This document shows positions 7,888 through 16,813 of a stretch of DNA of 64,000 nucleotides, one piece after another. Source of the DNA: Shimia_B sp039815465. Its GTDB lineage: Bacteria; Pseudomonadota; Alphaproteobacteria; Rhodobacterales; Rhodobacteraceae. The notes beneath the pieces are model-generated. The model was not told the DNA's origin and searched no databases. It saw only the letters and a list, made by a program, of their open reading frames with translations. The position numbers and the translations under genes are program-made. The number at the start of each line of letters is the position of its first letter. The stretch's first letter is position 1. Location: positions 31,134 to 95,133 of the forward strand of contig JBCBZG010000014.1 in NCBI GenBank assembly GCA_039815465.1. Reading direction: 5' to 3'.

Positions 7888-7920
7888 CGGACATTCGCAA
7901 ACACAGGCGGCGAATGTCCG
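7888..7920. repeat. 11-bp perfect inverted repeat
   Basis: CGGACATTCGC (7888-7898) and GCGAATGTCCG (7910-7920) flank an 11-base spacer. It lies in a stretch of about 780 bases (7608-8389) with no intact gene. A smaller hairpin, GGGGTGC/GCACCCC, is at 7787-7803. Similar GCGGACATTCG-type intergenic words occur in roseobacter genomes from memory, so it may be a dispersed repeat rather than an operator. Confidence 0.4.
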
Positions 7921-8018
7921 TTACGAGCCCATTTTGCACGATGCCGCATAATGCATGAATGTCTGCTTTGGTCGAATGATGATCAGCATTTGGCCCGACC
8001 TTTTGAATCTGAATGTGA

Positions 8019-8352
8019 CTGACAGCCTTTGAACGCGACTTGCTTGCCTGCGTCGAGCGGTTGGTGACGGCCATAGAGGCCTCAGAGCGGGATTTGACCG
8101 CCTTAGAGACACGCTCAACCTGCAGGATCGAGCAGGAACTGACTGTCTAAATGACTGCGTGAACTTGCTCATTCGTTCGCATGCTGCATCTATGACGACC
8201 TTGAGCGTATTGCGAAACGACGAGATGAGCTACAAGACGCTGGACGAAAACGTGCAGCAGAGCTTGAACTTAGCGAAAGCCGCCGCATAGCGATTGAGGA
8301 ACAGCTAGAAAGTCAGGAGGCACATGCGGAAAGTGGGTTGCTGCCCCACTAG
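8019..8352 (+). pseudogene. Remnant of a coiled-coil protein gene
   Basis: Two open fragments in different frames read like pieces of one helical, charged protein. 8019-8150 gives LTAFERDLLACVERLVTAIE and on, ending at TAA. 8155-8352 gives LRELAHSFA then YDDLERIAKRRDELQDAGRK and on, ending at TAG. Both have heptad-like E/R/L composition, neither has a good start, and they are joined by a frame change. Low-complexity helical sequence can mislead, so the call is tentative. Parent gene unknown. Confidence 0.35.
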
Positions 8353-8389
8353 CCTTGGTAGGTGCGCCGAACGGGAGACACCCTAGCGA

Positions 8390-8863
8390 CTAGTCCTTGA
8401 TCTCGATTCTTGCGACGGTTTTCTTTCCGTCGCGGCCCGCTACGAGATTGTACTCGACTTTTTGGTTATCTGCGAGGTCGGTCAAGCCAGAGCGCTCAAC
8501 TGCGCTGATGTGGACAAAGACGTCCTTGCCGCCTCCTTCAGGCTCAATAAAACCGTAGCCTTTCGTAGTGTTGAACCATTTGACCGTTCCAGTAGTCTTG
8601 GGTCGGCCAGACGTTTCCGACCTAGACTTGGATGTTGTTTCGGCGGTCGACACTGTCGGAACGAACTTCACCGGATTCCCAATTTGAACAGCTGTTGCGG
8701 GAGTGCTTTCATATGATCTCAGCTCAGCAGACTCAGTACCAGGTGCTACTACTGATCGTCCCAAAGCGTTCAGTATTTTAGATGCTCCAAGGAGCCTTTG
8801 AACGGCGCGTTCGCTTTCAGACAAAGACATATAGTCTTCAAATTTCAGAGTTTGATCCATCAT
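8390..8863 (-). CDS. Cold-shock domain protein with long N-terminal extension
   Basis: 157 residues. The C-terminal 65-70 residues are a classic cold-shock domain: TGTVKWFNTTKGYGFIEPE carries RNP1 (KGYGFIEPE), and DVFVHIS is RNP2. These bind single-stranded RNA or DNA. Ordinary bacterial Csp proteins are about 70 residues; here an extra 90 residues precede the domain, the first 40 helical and the rest low-complexity and Ser/Thr-rich, like a linker. It overlaps the upstream gene by ATGA, so the two are translated together. It may act in RNA chaperoning; the extension has no assigned role. Confidence 0.85.
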   Translation of the reverse strand: MMDQTLKFEDYMSLSESERAVQRLLGASKILNALGRSVVAPGTESAELRSYESTPATAVQIGNPVKFVPTVSTAETTSKSRSETSGRPKTTGTVKWFNTTKGYGFIEPEGGGKDVFVHISAVERSGLTDLADNQKVEYNLVAGRDGKKTVARIEIKD

Positions 8864-9321
8864 TTGTTTCTCACCCGGCCTTTGAGTAGCTCCTGGGCTG
8901 CTGGCGGCAAACTAACAACGCCAGCCCTAAGAATTTGGTTGAAGCGGCTTTCTAGCTCTCCAACATTGTCTAAACCCATGATCAGCACCACAACCTCAGA
9001 ACCTTCTTGTGATATAAGGAATGCGACTTCCTTGCCTGTCTGAACTTCCCGAATTCGCACGGAGCCGACGCATCGATCACTGTTGGATACAGGTACTGCT
9101 TTAAGTGCCTGCCCGATGGCCTCGACCTGCCGTTGGGTAAGTCTGTGTGAGGCGAAGTCGAATTCCGCCTCCTTTGTGGTATCGATGACAACTTCGAGCC
9201 CTCGGTTTCTGAAGACACTGTCAGTCAAATTACGCTCCGCATCCAGATATACGCCTAAATGATTGCATTTCAAAGTTCTTTGAACCAGATACACAGCATA
9301 TTGTAGCCGTCCTAGCAACAA
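8860..9321 (-). CDS. Hypothetical protein coupled to the cold-shock protein
   Basis: 153 residues at most; the upstream limit is a TTG and the true start is uncertain because no clear ribosome binding site is visible. No membrane segment. Alternating beta strands and helices (GLEVVIDTTKEAEFD; EVAFLISQEGSEVVVLIMG) suggest a small alpha/beta domain. Not recognised. The stop overlaps the start of the cold-shock protein gene, so both probably serve one process. Confidence 0.5.
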   Translation of the reverse strand: MLLGRLQYAVYLVQRTLKCNHLGVYLDAERNLTDSVFRNRGLEVVIDTTKEAEFDFASHRLTQRQVEAIGQALKAVPVSNSDRCVGSVRIREVQTGKEVAFLISQEGSEVVVLIMGLDNVGELESRFNQILRAGVVSLPPAAQELLKGRVRNK

Positions 9322-9728
9322 TCATCATTGGTTGTGATACGTGCTTCTTCTCAACTGTAGTCCACAGTCTCGACATCTGTGGGGACGGTCCGCGTCCATG
9401 CAAAGAAGGCGCGCCAATGCCCTCTGATCCGTAACCAATGTTGGACGTTTAGAAATAAATCACAACACTTCTTACGTGGTGCCTTTAAAACAGCCATTGG
9501 AGCAGCTGCAGCAAATGCTCACTTTGTCCGCATGTAGGCCATCCATAGAGCGGCACGAGAACGTTGCTCACGGCCCTTTCCGGCTATTCACCAACGGGTC
9601 AAGATGCTGCCACGCGGCCCGCCGAACCTGCCGTTCGCCGCGAGCTGTGAATTGAAAAACTCCGGTCCCAGATGAGCGACGATCAACGTTGTCAAAATTG
9701 CCTTAGAGTTCCGATGGTGTGTTCCAGA
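9322..9728. other. Intergenic stretch without a recognisable gene
   Basis: About 400 bases between the cold-shock pair and the end of the putative defence operon. It contains scattered CTTTGTCCGC and AGCGGCACGAGAACG words resembling decayed roseobacter intergenic repeats. No coding frame looks genuine and no terminator with a T run is evident. Confidence 0.4.
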
Positions 9729-10490
9729 CTAGCTGGGCAAATAAGGGTCGCTGCGTTCGCCTGAAGCTTCGTAGGTCGCGACTTCCACTTCCACCGCCTC
9801 TGGCAAGCACTTCCGAATCCTTGTTGCCAGTTGCGCACGTGCATTCTGGCCATCTGCACCACAGACAATGTATAATTTGTTCGGGCGGACCCTACTTGCA
9901 AACGCAGAGAGTTTCTCGATTTCAGACGCTTTGAGAGTTCTGGAAGTTGTCGCTTCAACCGCGACTGTTTCGCCATCTACCACCGCGAGAAGGTCGACCT
10001 CACAGTCATTGGGACCGTCTTCTCGATGTTGATCGAACCAGATCAATGCAGAAGGTAAGAAATAGAACGAAGCTCTCGCGCGCTCGGCAAGTTGCCACAG
10101 TGCCCAAATAGCTGGTTCGGTTCCATGATCGCTATAAGCCTCGACAAAAAAGCCGCTTGCCTTGAATTGCCATCCTCCCGAAACAGGCGGAAGTTCTTCA
10201 TTTTGGCAAACATTGCACGTCATCACGCTGGACAAATCGTCAATTGAGACCCAGTTCCTGTTGAAGCAATTCTGGCATTTCCATTCGTGACCCTGAAACA
10301 GGATTTTTCGCTCGCAGAGGTACTGGATCGACGCATCCAACTCACCTGCTGAAAGGTACTCCTCAAGTGGGCCTTCTTTCACATGTGGGTTCTCTTCAAT
10401 GAATTTTTCGACCAGATCGCTATAGCGAGAGGCTAGCTTGTCATACTGCACGAAGCGTTCCGGACGTCGTAGCTGAGAGGCAATCCTCAA
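9729..10490 (-). CDS. Zinc-ribbon protein with nuclease-like C-terminal domain
   Basis: 253 residues from a TTG preceded by AAGGAA; the start is doubtful (see the A6 finding). Residues 72-95 form a CxxC...CxxC zinc ribbon (WKCQNC and MTCNVC). The C-terminal domain has NDCEVDLLAVVDGETVAVEA, an acidic residue pattern on two strands like PD-(D/E)xK nucleases, but with Thr where the catalytic Lys usually sits, so activity is uncertain. A following helix and strand (NKLYIVCGADG) fit that fold. It overlaps the upstream 629-residue gene by 50 bases and could be the C-terminal part of it. Inferred role: effector of a defence system. Confidence 0.5.
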   Translation of the reverse strand: MRIASQLRRPERFVQYDKLASRYSDLVEKFIEENPHVKEGPLEEYLSAGELDASIQYLCERKILFQGHEWKCQNCFNRNWVSIDDLSSVMTCNVCQNEELPPVSGGWQFKASGFFVEAYSDHGTEPAIWALWQLAERARASFYFLPSALIWFDQHREDGPNDCEVDLLAVVDGETVAVEATTSRTLKASEIEKLSAFASRVRPNKLYIVCGADGQNARAQLATRIRKCLPEAVEVEVATYEASGERSDPYLPS

Positions 10491-12330
10491 TGCTTCCTTC
10501 GCAACTTTTTTGCCGGTCCTCTTGGCTACTCACTTCCCATTCTTCATCGGTCGCACGCAATCGCCTAGCCATGACTTTTTGAAAGCGTGCTTCCAGCTCA
10601 TCATCCAAGTGCGAGGGGTCAGCGCCCAACCTTCGGAGCCCTTCACGCCAAAAACCGTGCATTAGCGTTTGAAACGCATCAGGCAAATTGCCGAAATGCT
10701 GTAGGGTGCCAAGCAGATATCGACCCTTGTCGGAATACTTCGCATCCATAACCTTTGGAGGAGGTGGTTTCTGAAGACCTTCTATGTTCTCTCGTGTCCG
10801 AGGGAAACGGTCCCTTTGAAAGTCCCGCAGTCCGCCGAAGAAGGCATCATCATCGTTCGGGACCGTTATTGACGCTTGTCGGACTGCTAATTCTATCGAA
10901 GCGCTCAAACGACCAGACCTTGTTGGCCGCTGGCAGTATCTCTGATGCATACGAGAAGACGAGCTCTCCCGGCTGATGGAGAACAATGGGTCAATACGAA
11001 GTCTGCGAGGCAGGATCCACTCGTGGACGACATTCGAGAACTTGCAGTGGTCGATCTCCCGCTCAATCGACAAATCTACCATCCACTGACCTCCACGGAC
11101 GCTGGGTGGCAAGTAGTTTTCAGACATGTGCCAAGGCGTCGCGAGCGGAAGCTCCGAGCGACCATTTTTCAGTTCACTTCTCTGCTGACCCTTAGGTTCT
11201 CGCGAAATGGCCAACGAGCCAGTTGTGAAGTATGCCCGCTTTTCCCAAAACTCGGGAATTGCCCAGTCGGCACCTGAAATTGCTTCGGTTGCAAAGCGTT
11301 GCCACGTCTTGCCTTCTGGCTTGATGCGCTCAGCGATGTCAGCGAGTTCATCCTCTGTCAGCGAGGTTGATCTAACAGTAGCTACGGGCGCGTTCTGTTC
11401 ACCTTGGATTCCACGGCGATCCAAGACACGCCCCACTAGTTTCAAGAATTCATTGTCTTTTGATTGTTCGACTGAAATGCGAATGGATGATGTGCCGGTT
11501 GGTTCATTCCGAGGAAATCGGTTGTGGCCATTCCAAAACACTAAACGATCCGCAATTTCATCCCCTACGACGACGTTGACACCATTTCGCTTCAGAGAGT
11601 TCTTCGGTTCAAGATAGTGACAAAACAACTCTGACAATTGGCAGGGCGGAAGAACCGCTCCCGGTTCTGCAAGAGTTTGCAAGAGGGCGCGAGGGTCACT
11701 CTCATACTTGGCGTGCTCGCTCTTGCCGTATTGGTGGTTTGCAAGTGATTCCGCTGAGATCAACGTCAAACACTTAAACAACTCCGGAGCTGAGCTAGCG
11801 AGTTGACCGTTGCCAAAGCTGGTTGAAAGAAAACCAAAATTCTCACGGACGAACGTGTCATCGGATCCATCCCAAAACTTGTCGAAGCTCAAAATGTCTT
11901 GCGGTTTGTCGCCGAAGCCCCAGCGCCGACTAGCAAACATTGGCAAGACAGATAGACAAGACAATCCTTGGAGCGGAAGCTCAATGTCATATCGGCGCTC
12001 GCCTTCAGGGTCGCGATACCTGTCCTCATGATGGTGAAGGATTCCAGGAGCCAACTCTTCGTCTAGTAAGCCGATAGCGACGTCAGTCAGATTGGCAAAA
12101 CTATAAATTATGTCAGCGTCGAATGCATGCAGCCACGACGCATAAGCGGGATCAACCCCATCCTGGGATGCAGGGATAATCGGAGTGCGTCGACCAGACC
12201 AACGACTGAAACTCTCGGCAATGATTTTGTCGATCAATAAGTGTTCGCACGTAGCCAAATCTACGAGGTATGCTACGCGCAGAGGCCTTGCCGTACCTTC
12301 AATCTTCCGATGCGTGGGCTTCTCCCACAT
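10441..12330 (-). CDS. Unknown 629-residue protein of a defence-like operon
   Basis: The ATG follows TAGGAG and lies nine bases after the stop of the NTPase gene, so the two are tightly coupled. The N terminus (LRVAYLVDLATCEHLLIDKI, then FDADIIYSFANLTD) looks like an alternating beta/alpha domain. The rest is a long mixed region with VMDAKYSDKGRY, which resembles a nuclease strand (D...xK) but is isolated. I associate this N-terminal pattern with uncharacterised proteins next to STAND-type ATPases in defence islands, from memory and unverified. The last 28 residues are probably out of frame: one base shift in the A6 run joins it smoothly to the next gene. Confidence 0.55.
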   Translation of the reverse strand: MWEKPTHRKIEGTARPLRVAYLVDLATCEHLLIDKIIAESFSRWSGRRTPIIPASQDGVDPAYASWLHAFDADIIYSFANLTDVAIGLLDEELAPGILHHHEDRYRDPEGERRYDIELPLQGLSCLSVLPMFASRRWGFGDKPQDILSFDKFWDGSDDTFVRENFGFLSTSFGNGQLASSAPELFKCLTLISAESLANHQYGKSEHAKYESDPRALLQTLAEPGAVLPPCQLSELFCHYLEPKNSLKRNGVNVVVGDEIADRLVFWNGHNRFPRNEPTGTSSIRISVEQSKDNEFLKLVGRVLDRRGIQGEQNAPVATVRSTSLTEDELADIAERIKPEGKTWQRFATEAISGADWAIPEFWEKRAYFTTGSLAISREPKGQQRSELKNGRSELPLATPWHMSENYLPPSVRGGQWMVDLSIEREIDHCKFSNVVHEWILPRRLRIDPLFSISRESSSSRMHQRYCQRPTRSGRLSASIELAVRQASITVPNDDDAFFGGLRDFQRDRFPRTRENIEGLQKPPPPKVMDAKYSDKGRYLLGTLQHFGNLPDAFQTLMHGFWREGLRRLGADPSHLDDELEARFQKVMARRLRATDEEWEVSSQEDRQKSCEGSIEDCLSATTSGTLRAV

Positions 12331-12339
12331 AGCCGACTC

Positions 12340-15300
12340 CTAAACCAAGGACCTCTCTTTTACGGCGAAGACAGTGCCTTCATACTGCATCTCGGTAAGT
12401 AAACCTGCCCGCACTTGTCTCGACAGAACCCGCAAATCAGCGCGCTCCCCGACCAAAGCTATCAGCTCGGCCAAAAACTCCGCCGACTCATTATTTGCCC
12501 TGCATTCAACGTAACGATTAGCCCTATCGATAAGCTCTCTCGATGAAATCGAATTGCGCCGACGGATACTCGACCAAGAGTAGGCAGCCATCTCAATACT
12601 GCTTCGATTTTCCAGTTCGGCATCAAGCTCCCGAAAAGCCGCCTCATCATTGATCTGCTTGATTGCCCAACCGTCCTGAGGGAGGCGACTGTCCAAGTGT
12701 TTGGCACGCCATGCCTCGAATCCTTTCTCGTTGCATTCATCCCAAATCTCTTCAATCAAGCGACCGCCGAGCTGATCTAGGTAGGGTTCAAGGGCTTCCA
12801 GCTGCACCGCGTCAGTTATTCCTGGTCTGTTTGGATTGCGAAAACCAAAGGCAAAGCCGAGGAGCTTGAAGTACTCACGTTTGTCCTCAACCCTCTCAAA
12901 ATGCCGCGCATGTAGGTCAAGAGTAGCGGGCGTGGCAATACACAACAAAACATGGGGGTAGTTGCAGCGGTGCTGCAAGTCTTGCCAATGTTCAAGGATA
13001 ACGCGCTCAGCGAACTCATCTCGCCGATCTGCTAGAATATCGGTTATGGTGCTGTCCGCGCTATAGTCTATCTTGTCGCCTGTTTTTGATGCGCTACCAA
13101 TCTCGTCCAGTTTTTGCAGTATAAGGTCTTCGAATAACCGGCTGTCGAACTGGCGAATGAACTGAAACCAGTAGACTCCGGTCGTACGGCGCTCTTCAAT
13201 CTTTGCTCTTAGGTCAGAAACCGCAGAGACGTCGCCGATATGGCATCTGGAAAGTAGCAACTCGTCCTCAAGGCCCTTTGGCGGGCATTCGACGAGCCGC
13301 TGCAACTCCTTCACACCAGCGGATGCCCGCCAAAGCTGGAAGCAGCGCTTTCGGAGGAAGAATTCGTTTGCTGTATTCGCCCAATTGGTTTCTAGCACTC
13401 GCGAGGAGGACGCTGAGTACCGAACATTGTGGTCCATACCGGATCCGAACAGACCAAACCTCGAGCTCGCTAGCGAGTTGAACCACCCATCCTTACCTTC
13501 GCAACGCTTGTCGATATCAGCAATGTGAGACGCAACAAACGTAGCAGCCAAGGGATGATCGACCTGTTCAAGGCAACCGTACACCACATAGCGCATGGCT
13601 GCTCTATTCTCTGCAAGCCGGATGAGCGGAAGGAGCGTCCGTTCGGACTTCACCCGTCGCAATCCACCAGACAGACAGTCCTTAGCCACCCAGTATCGTT
13701 TGTCACTCAGTCCAGAGTTATCCTTGCCCTCCGGATCCTCGTGGGGCAAAGCCTCCCATGCTCTGAAAACGCTATCCAGCGTCTCTTCATCGATGCCACT
13801 CAAACAAGACACAGCTGCGAAAAGCATCCCGCGGGACAATTCGTCCCCTCTTTCCTGCATGTTGGTCCAGCATTGAGCGACTGCCTTGGCTGTTCGAATG
13901 TCAGCGCACTCTCCAGCAAGAAAGAGTGCTGCTTCTCTTTGTTTGTCGGTTTGAGAGGTATCAACGAGTAATACAGATAGATCTTCGAACCATTGGTCAC
14001 CATGCCGCTTGCGGGCATGCCTGATCAAACGATCTCGAAACGGCGCATTGGTGTAGGGGTCCGCATTGTAGCAAAGGTTCGCCGCTGCCTTGACGCTCCC
14101 ATTTAGCACTCTCGCTTCGCGACCTGCATGCGAGTCCGGACTAGTGGCCTCCACCAATTTCTTGAACTGCGCACCCATTAGGCCGGCTATCTGCCATTCG
14201 ATTTCCCATCGAATTTGCTTAGGAATGCCCTCAAGAATCCCTTCTTCAATGAGCTCTTCGCAAAGTGATTTCAAGTGCTTGGTTCTGTTTGGGTTCTCAT
14301 CTTGAGAGTACTTCAACGCGCTAAAGCAGATTAGCGGATTGTTTCGCTTGGCAAAAATCCAGAATTCTTCAGGTGTATTAGGTTTGATTGCAGCTTGAGC
14401 TACAAGTTTTGAGTAGTAGGGATCAAGTAAGTAGCTGTGCGAGTACTCGCCTGTTGATAATGTGTTTGAGATTTTTCCGATCAAAAGGGCGTCTCTGACA
14501 CGATCATGGCGGAAACCAAGCGTTACCCGTCCGCCTTGGAGAACTTCCCTGAAAAGGCGTCCCTCACTGCAAATCGACTCCATATCTGAGAATACATCCG
14601 AAGACTCAAAATCTGCATGGAGCGCTTCAAATGAGGGTTCGTTTGTCCGGTTCTCAAGCATCCAAGAAGCTATTGCTTGGACAGAGCGGCGAAGTGAAAA
14701 AACTGAGCGCGCGCTTGACTGACTTACTTCTGACAGCGCGTCATTGACGTAAGACGAAAGAACTTCACTCTCCTTCCCTACGTCCTCTCCTTTCCATAGC
14801 CCGATCAACAGGGGATCGTTGCCTAGTCGCTCTCTGACAACATCGGCCTCAACGTTCGTCAATTCGACGCCTGCAGCAAAGCTCCGTCTCTTAATCGCTT
14901 CTCTCGCTTCGTCATCGCTGAAATCCGCCAGGTCAACTGTCCGGCATAGAGCAGCTTTGTTCATTTCGCTCGGAAGTGATCGGAGGTTTTCGGGCCATAG
15001 TGGACAAAGGACCCTCAGCTTACTCGCACGCGACGAATCCTTTGATCCGTTGAGTTCGCCAGCAGACCGGTTAAGCTTTGAAATTAGGTCGGTTGGCGAT
15101 GCCGATAAGTTAATATCTTCAATCCAAATTTGGACTTCTCGCCCTTCTGAAACACGAATGATGTCACCGACTGGATCGTCCAGATTCAAGGAGGGAAATT
15201 CTGCGACTAGACTTTTGCGAATGGCTTGTCCAAGTGAAGAGCTATTTTCAAAGGCGTTGTGCGTGACGACAAATGCCAAACCGCCGTCATTGACCAGAGT

Positions 15301-16020
15301 TTTGCACATCTGATGACAGAATGCTGACTTTCCAGAGCCAGAGGAGCCACTAAGAAAAACTACCGACGATGATATCGTTTCGATAGCCGGGCATGCGGAC
15401 TGGGTTTCTCGAAATATCAACTGGTCACTTGGAACCAGAGGCGCATGCCTAATGAGATGCGTCTGGGAAATCTCGATCGCCAAGTCGCGAGACAGCCTTG
15501 TTTGCGGACTGCCAAAGAACTTGGAGCGGATGTACTGGCCATCTGGATTGATGTCCAAAATATTGGCCAACTTATCACTTGGCCAAATTTCCAATTCCAC
15601 TCTGTCGCGAGCAGCTTCGCTATGGGCTTCTTGCACAAGATCAGATGGAGGCGTGTTCTTGCTTGTAAGGACAAGTCTAAGTTTATGTTCAGGGTTAGAA
15701 TCCCGAAACGAAGTTAGCTTGCAAACGGCTTTGAACAGGTCACCGTTATTTGGATCTAGCCACTTCTCCCTGAGGTTGGCTCGAGCAGTAATTGTATGCT
15801 CGCAGGCGATTGCATAGCATTGACCGTCTAAGGCCCTACAAATTGAGATTCCGTCCAAAGGGTCTGTAACTGTTTGCCCTATGGGGTTCACACCTGTGTG
15901 AACGATGCCCTTGTACAGCGGATCCGCGACACGGAGGGCACTTGTTGCCAAACGTTCGAACTCTCCGGCGTTTGTCATCGCTGCTATCGACAATTCTGTT
16001 GAGTTACTTGGTTCAGCCAT
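12340..16020 (-). CDS. STAND-like P-loop NTPase, putative antiviral sensor
   Basis: 1226 residues. The N-terminal 200 residues form a separate module (PLDGISI at 54-60, ACEHTITARANLREKWL near 72-88, DINPDGQYIRSKFFG near 156-170) resembling domains fused to bacterial STAND ATPases; it may be nuclease-like (D55, E74). A Walker A motif GSSGSGKS lies at 225-232 and Walker B VQIWIED at 296-302, followed by an arginine-containing sensor strand. Beyond about 430 the protein is largely helical, as in repeat-type ligand sensors. STAND proteins recognise a trigger with the C-terminal repeats and activate the N-terminal effector on oligomerisation. First gene of the operon; cytoplasmic. Function as phage defence is inference. 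Confidence 0.6.
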   Translation of the reverse strand: MAEPSNSTELSIAAMTNAGEFERLATSALRVADPLYKGIVHTGVNPIGQTVTDPLDGISICRALDGQCYAIACEHTITARANLREKWLDPNNGDLFKAVCKLTSFRDSNPEHKLRLVLTSKNTPPSDLVQEAHSEAARDRVELEIWPSDKLANILDINPDGQYIRSKFFGSPQTRLSRDLAIEISQTHLIRHAPLVPSDQLIFRETQSACPAIETISSSVVFLSGSSGSGKSAFCHQMCKTLVNDGGLAFVVTHNAFENSSSLGQAIRKSLVAEFPSLNLDDPVGDIIRVSEGREVQIWIEDINLSASPTDLISKLNRSAGELNGSKDSSRASKLRVLCPLWPENLRSLPSEMNKAALCRTVDLADFSDDEAREAIKRRSFAAGVELTNVEADVVRERLGNDPLLIGLWKGEDVGKESEVLSSYVNDALSEVSQSSARSVFSLRRSVQAIASWMLENRTNEPSFEALHADFESSDVFSDMESICSEGRLFREVLQGGRVTLGFRHDRVRDALLIGKISNTLSTGEYSHSYLLDPYYSKLVAQAAIKPNTPEEFWIFAKRNNPLICFSALKYSQDENPNRTKHLKSLCEELIEEGILEGIPKQIRWEIEWQIAGLMGAQFKKLVEATSPDSHAGREARVLNGSVKAAANLCYNADPYTNAPFRDRLIRHARKRHGDQWFEDLSVLLVDTSQTDKQREAALFLAGECADIRTAKAVAQCWTNMQERGDELSRGMLFAAVSCLSGIDEETLDSVFRAWEALPHEDPEGKDNSGLSDKRYWVAKDCLSGGLRRVKSERTLLPLIRLAENRAAMRYVVYGCLEQVDHPLAATFVASHIADIDKRCEGKDGWFNSLASSRFGLFGSGMDHNVRYSASSSRVLETNWANTANEFFLRKRCFQLWRASAGVKELQRLVECPPKGLEDELLLSRCHIGDVSAVSDLRAKIEERRTTGVYWFQFIRQFDSRLFEDLILQKLDEIGSASKTGDKIDYSADSTITDILADRRDEFAERVILEHWQDLQHRCNYPHVLLCIATPATLDLHARHFERVEDKREYFKLLGFAFGFRNPNRPGITDAVQLEALEPYLDQLGGRLIEEIWDECNEKGFEAWRAKHLDSRLPQDGWAIKQINDEAAFRELDAELENRSSIEMAAYSWSSIRRRNSISSRELIDRANRYVECRANNESAEFLAELIALVGERADLRVLSRQVRAGLLTEMQYEGTVFAVKERSLV

Positions 16021-16167
16021 GTAGCCGCAATCGTCCGTGCTCAGTCGCGATGTTCATGTGTTGAGCTCAGCATGGCCTCTTGTCATGCGTTCTTGAGGTG
16101 CTCTAGCTGCTCCCAGATAGACCACATTGTATCTGCTATCGTCCAATTTTTGTTAGCAGGGCGCCTA

Positions 16168-16234
16168 CGCAGCGAACGACCGCTTCCTGCGAGACGCACG
16201 TTTCCGCTCGCACTCGCAGCGAACGACCGCTTCC
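16168..16234. repeat. 20-bp direct repeat in the gap upstream of the NTPase gene
   Basis: CGCAGCGAACGACCGCTTCC occurs perfectly at 16168-16187 and 16215-16234, 47 bases apart. It lies in the 314-base gap (16021-16334) between the NTPase start and the H-NS-like stop. The copies are close to the putative promoter region of the defence operon, but could equally be relics of intergenic repeats. Confidence 0.5.
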
Positions 16235-16334
16235 CGCCCTTGCTTACGTTCGCTGCTGCGCAGCGCGGTGGTTCACAACCTGCTGTCGGGTTAGTCGATA
16301 TCCGATTTAACTCGGGCCGTGCGGCGCTGCTCGC

Positions 16335-16649
16335 TTAGATCGCAAAGTCCTCCAATGACTTTCCTGAATTTAGGCCGTCCTTGATCCACCGAGGCTGACG
16401 TCCACGTCCTGTCCAAGTAAGCGCTGGGTTCTCGGGGTGGGCGTACTTCGGAGGCGACTTGGTTGCCTTGCTCGGCGCTTTTCCTAACAACTCCTTCAGC
16501 GTGAAGCCCATCTCCGCTGCCTTCGCTTCAAGGGCTGTCAGAGCTTCCTGCTTTTTTCTATCCTCAAAGCTATCTATCGCTTGGGCGACCTTCTTCTGGA
16601 TATCCTTAAGCTCTTTGAGGGTCAGAGCGTCCCAATCGATAGCCACCAT
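16335..16649 (-). CDS. H-NS family nucleoid protein
   Basis: 104 residues. An N-terminal coiled coil (about 8-48, LKELKDIQKKVAQAIDSF) for oligomerisation is followed by a linker and the hallmark C-terminal DNA-binding motif PKYAHPENPALTWTGRGRQP. Such proteins bind AT-rich DNA and silence it. Carried next to AT-rich cargo on a mobile element, it probably masks the newcomer genes, which is inference from family behaviour. It is a single gene; the start ATG at 16649 follows a reasonable GGGAGAAGATAAT site. Confidence 0.9.
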   Translation of the reverse strand: MVAIDWDALTLKELKDIQKKVAQAIDSFEDRKKQEALTALEAKAAEMGFTLKELLGKAPSKATKSPPKYAHPENPALTWTGRGRQPRWIKDGLNSGKSLEDFAI

Positions 16650-16813
16650 TATCTTCTCCCTTTGCTGTCATTCAGGACTGTCATGAATCCTATTGAATGG
16701 CAAATACGGCTTGGCTGAAGGGAGGGATTTAGGAATAAACTCTTGCTCTTGGGAGTGTAATATGTTCTATTTTTGTTCTTATTGATTAACCATGTTACGT
16801 CAGGAGTTATTTT

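Noticed and set aside
7692..7920. CRISPR-like repeats
   Set aside because: Only two imperfect copies with unequal context and no spacer array or cas genes in the window.
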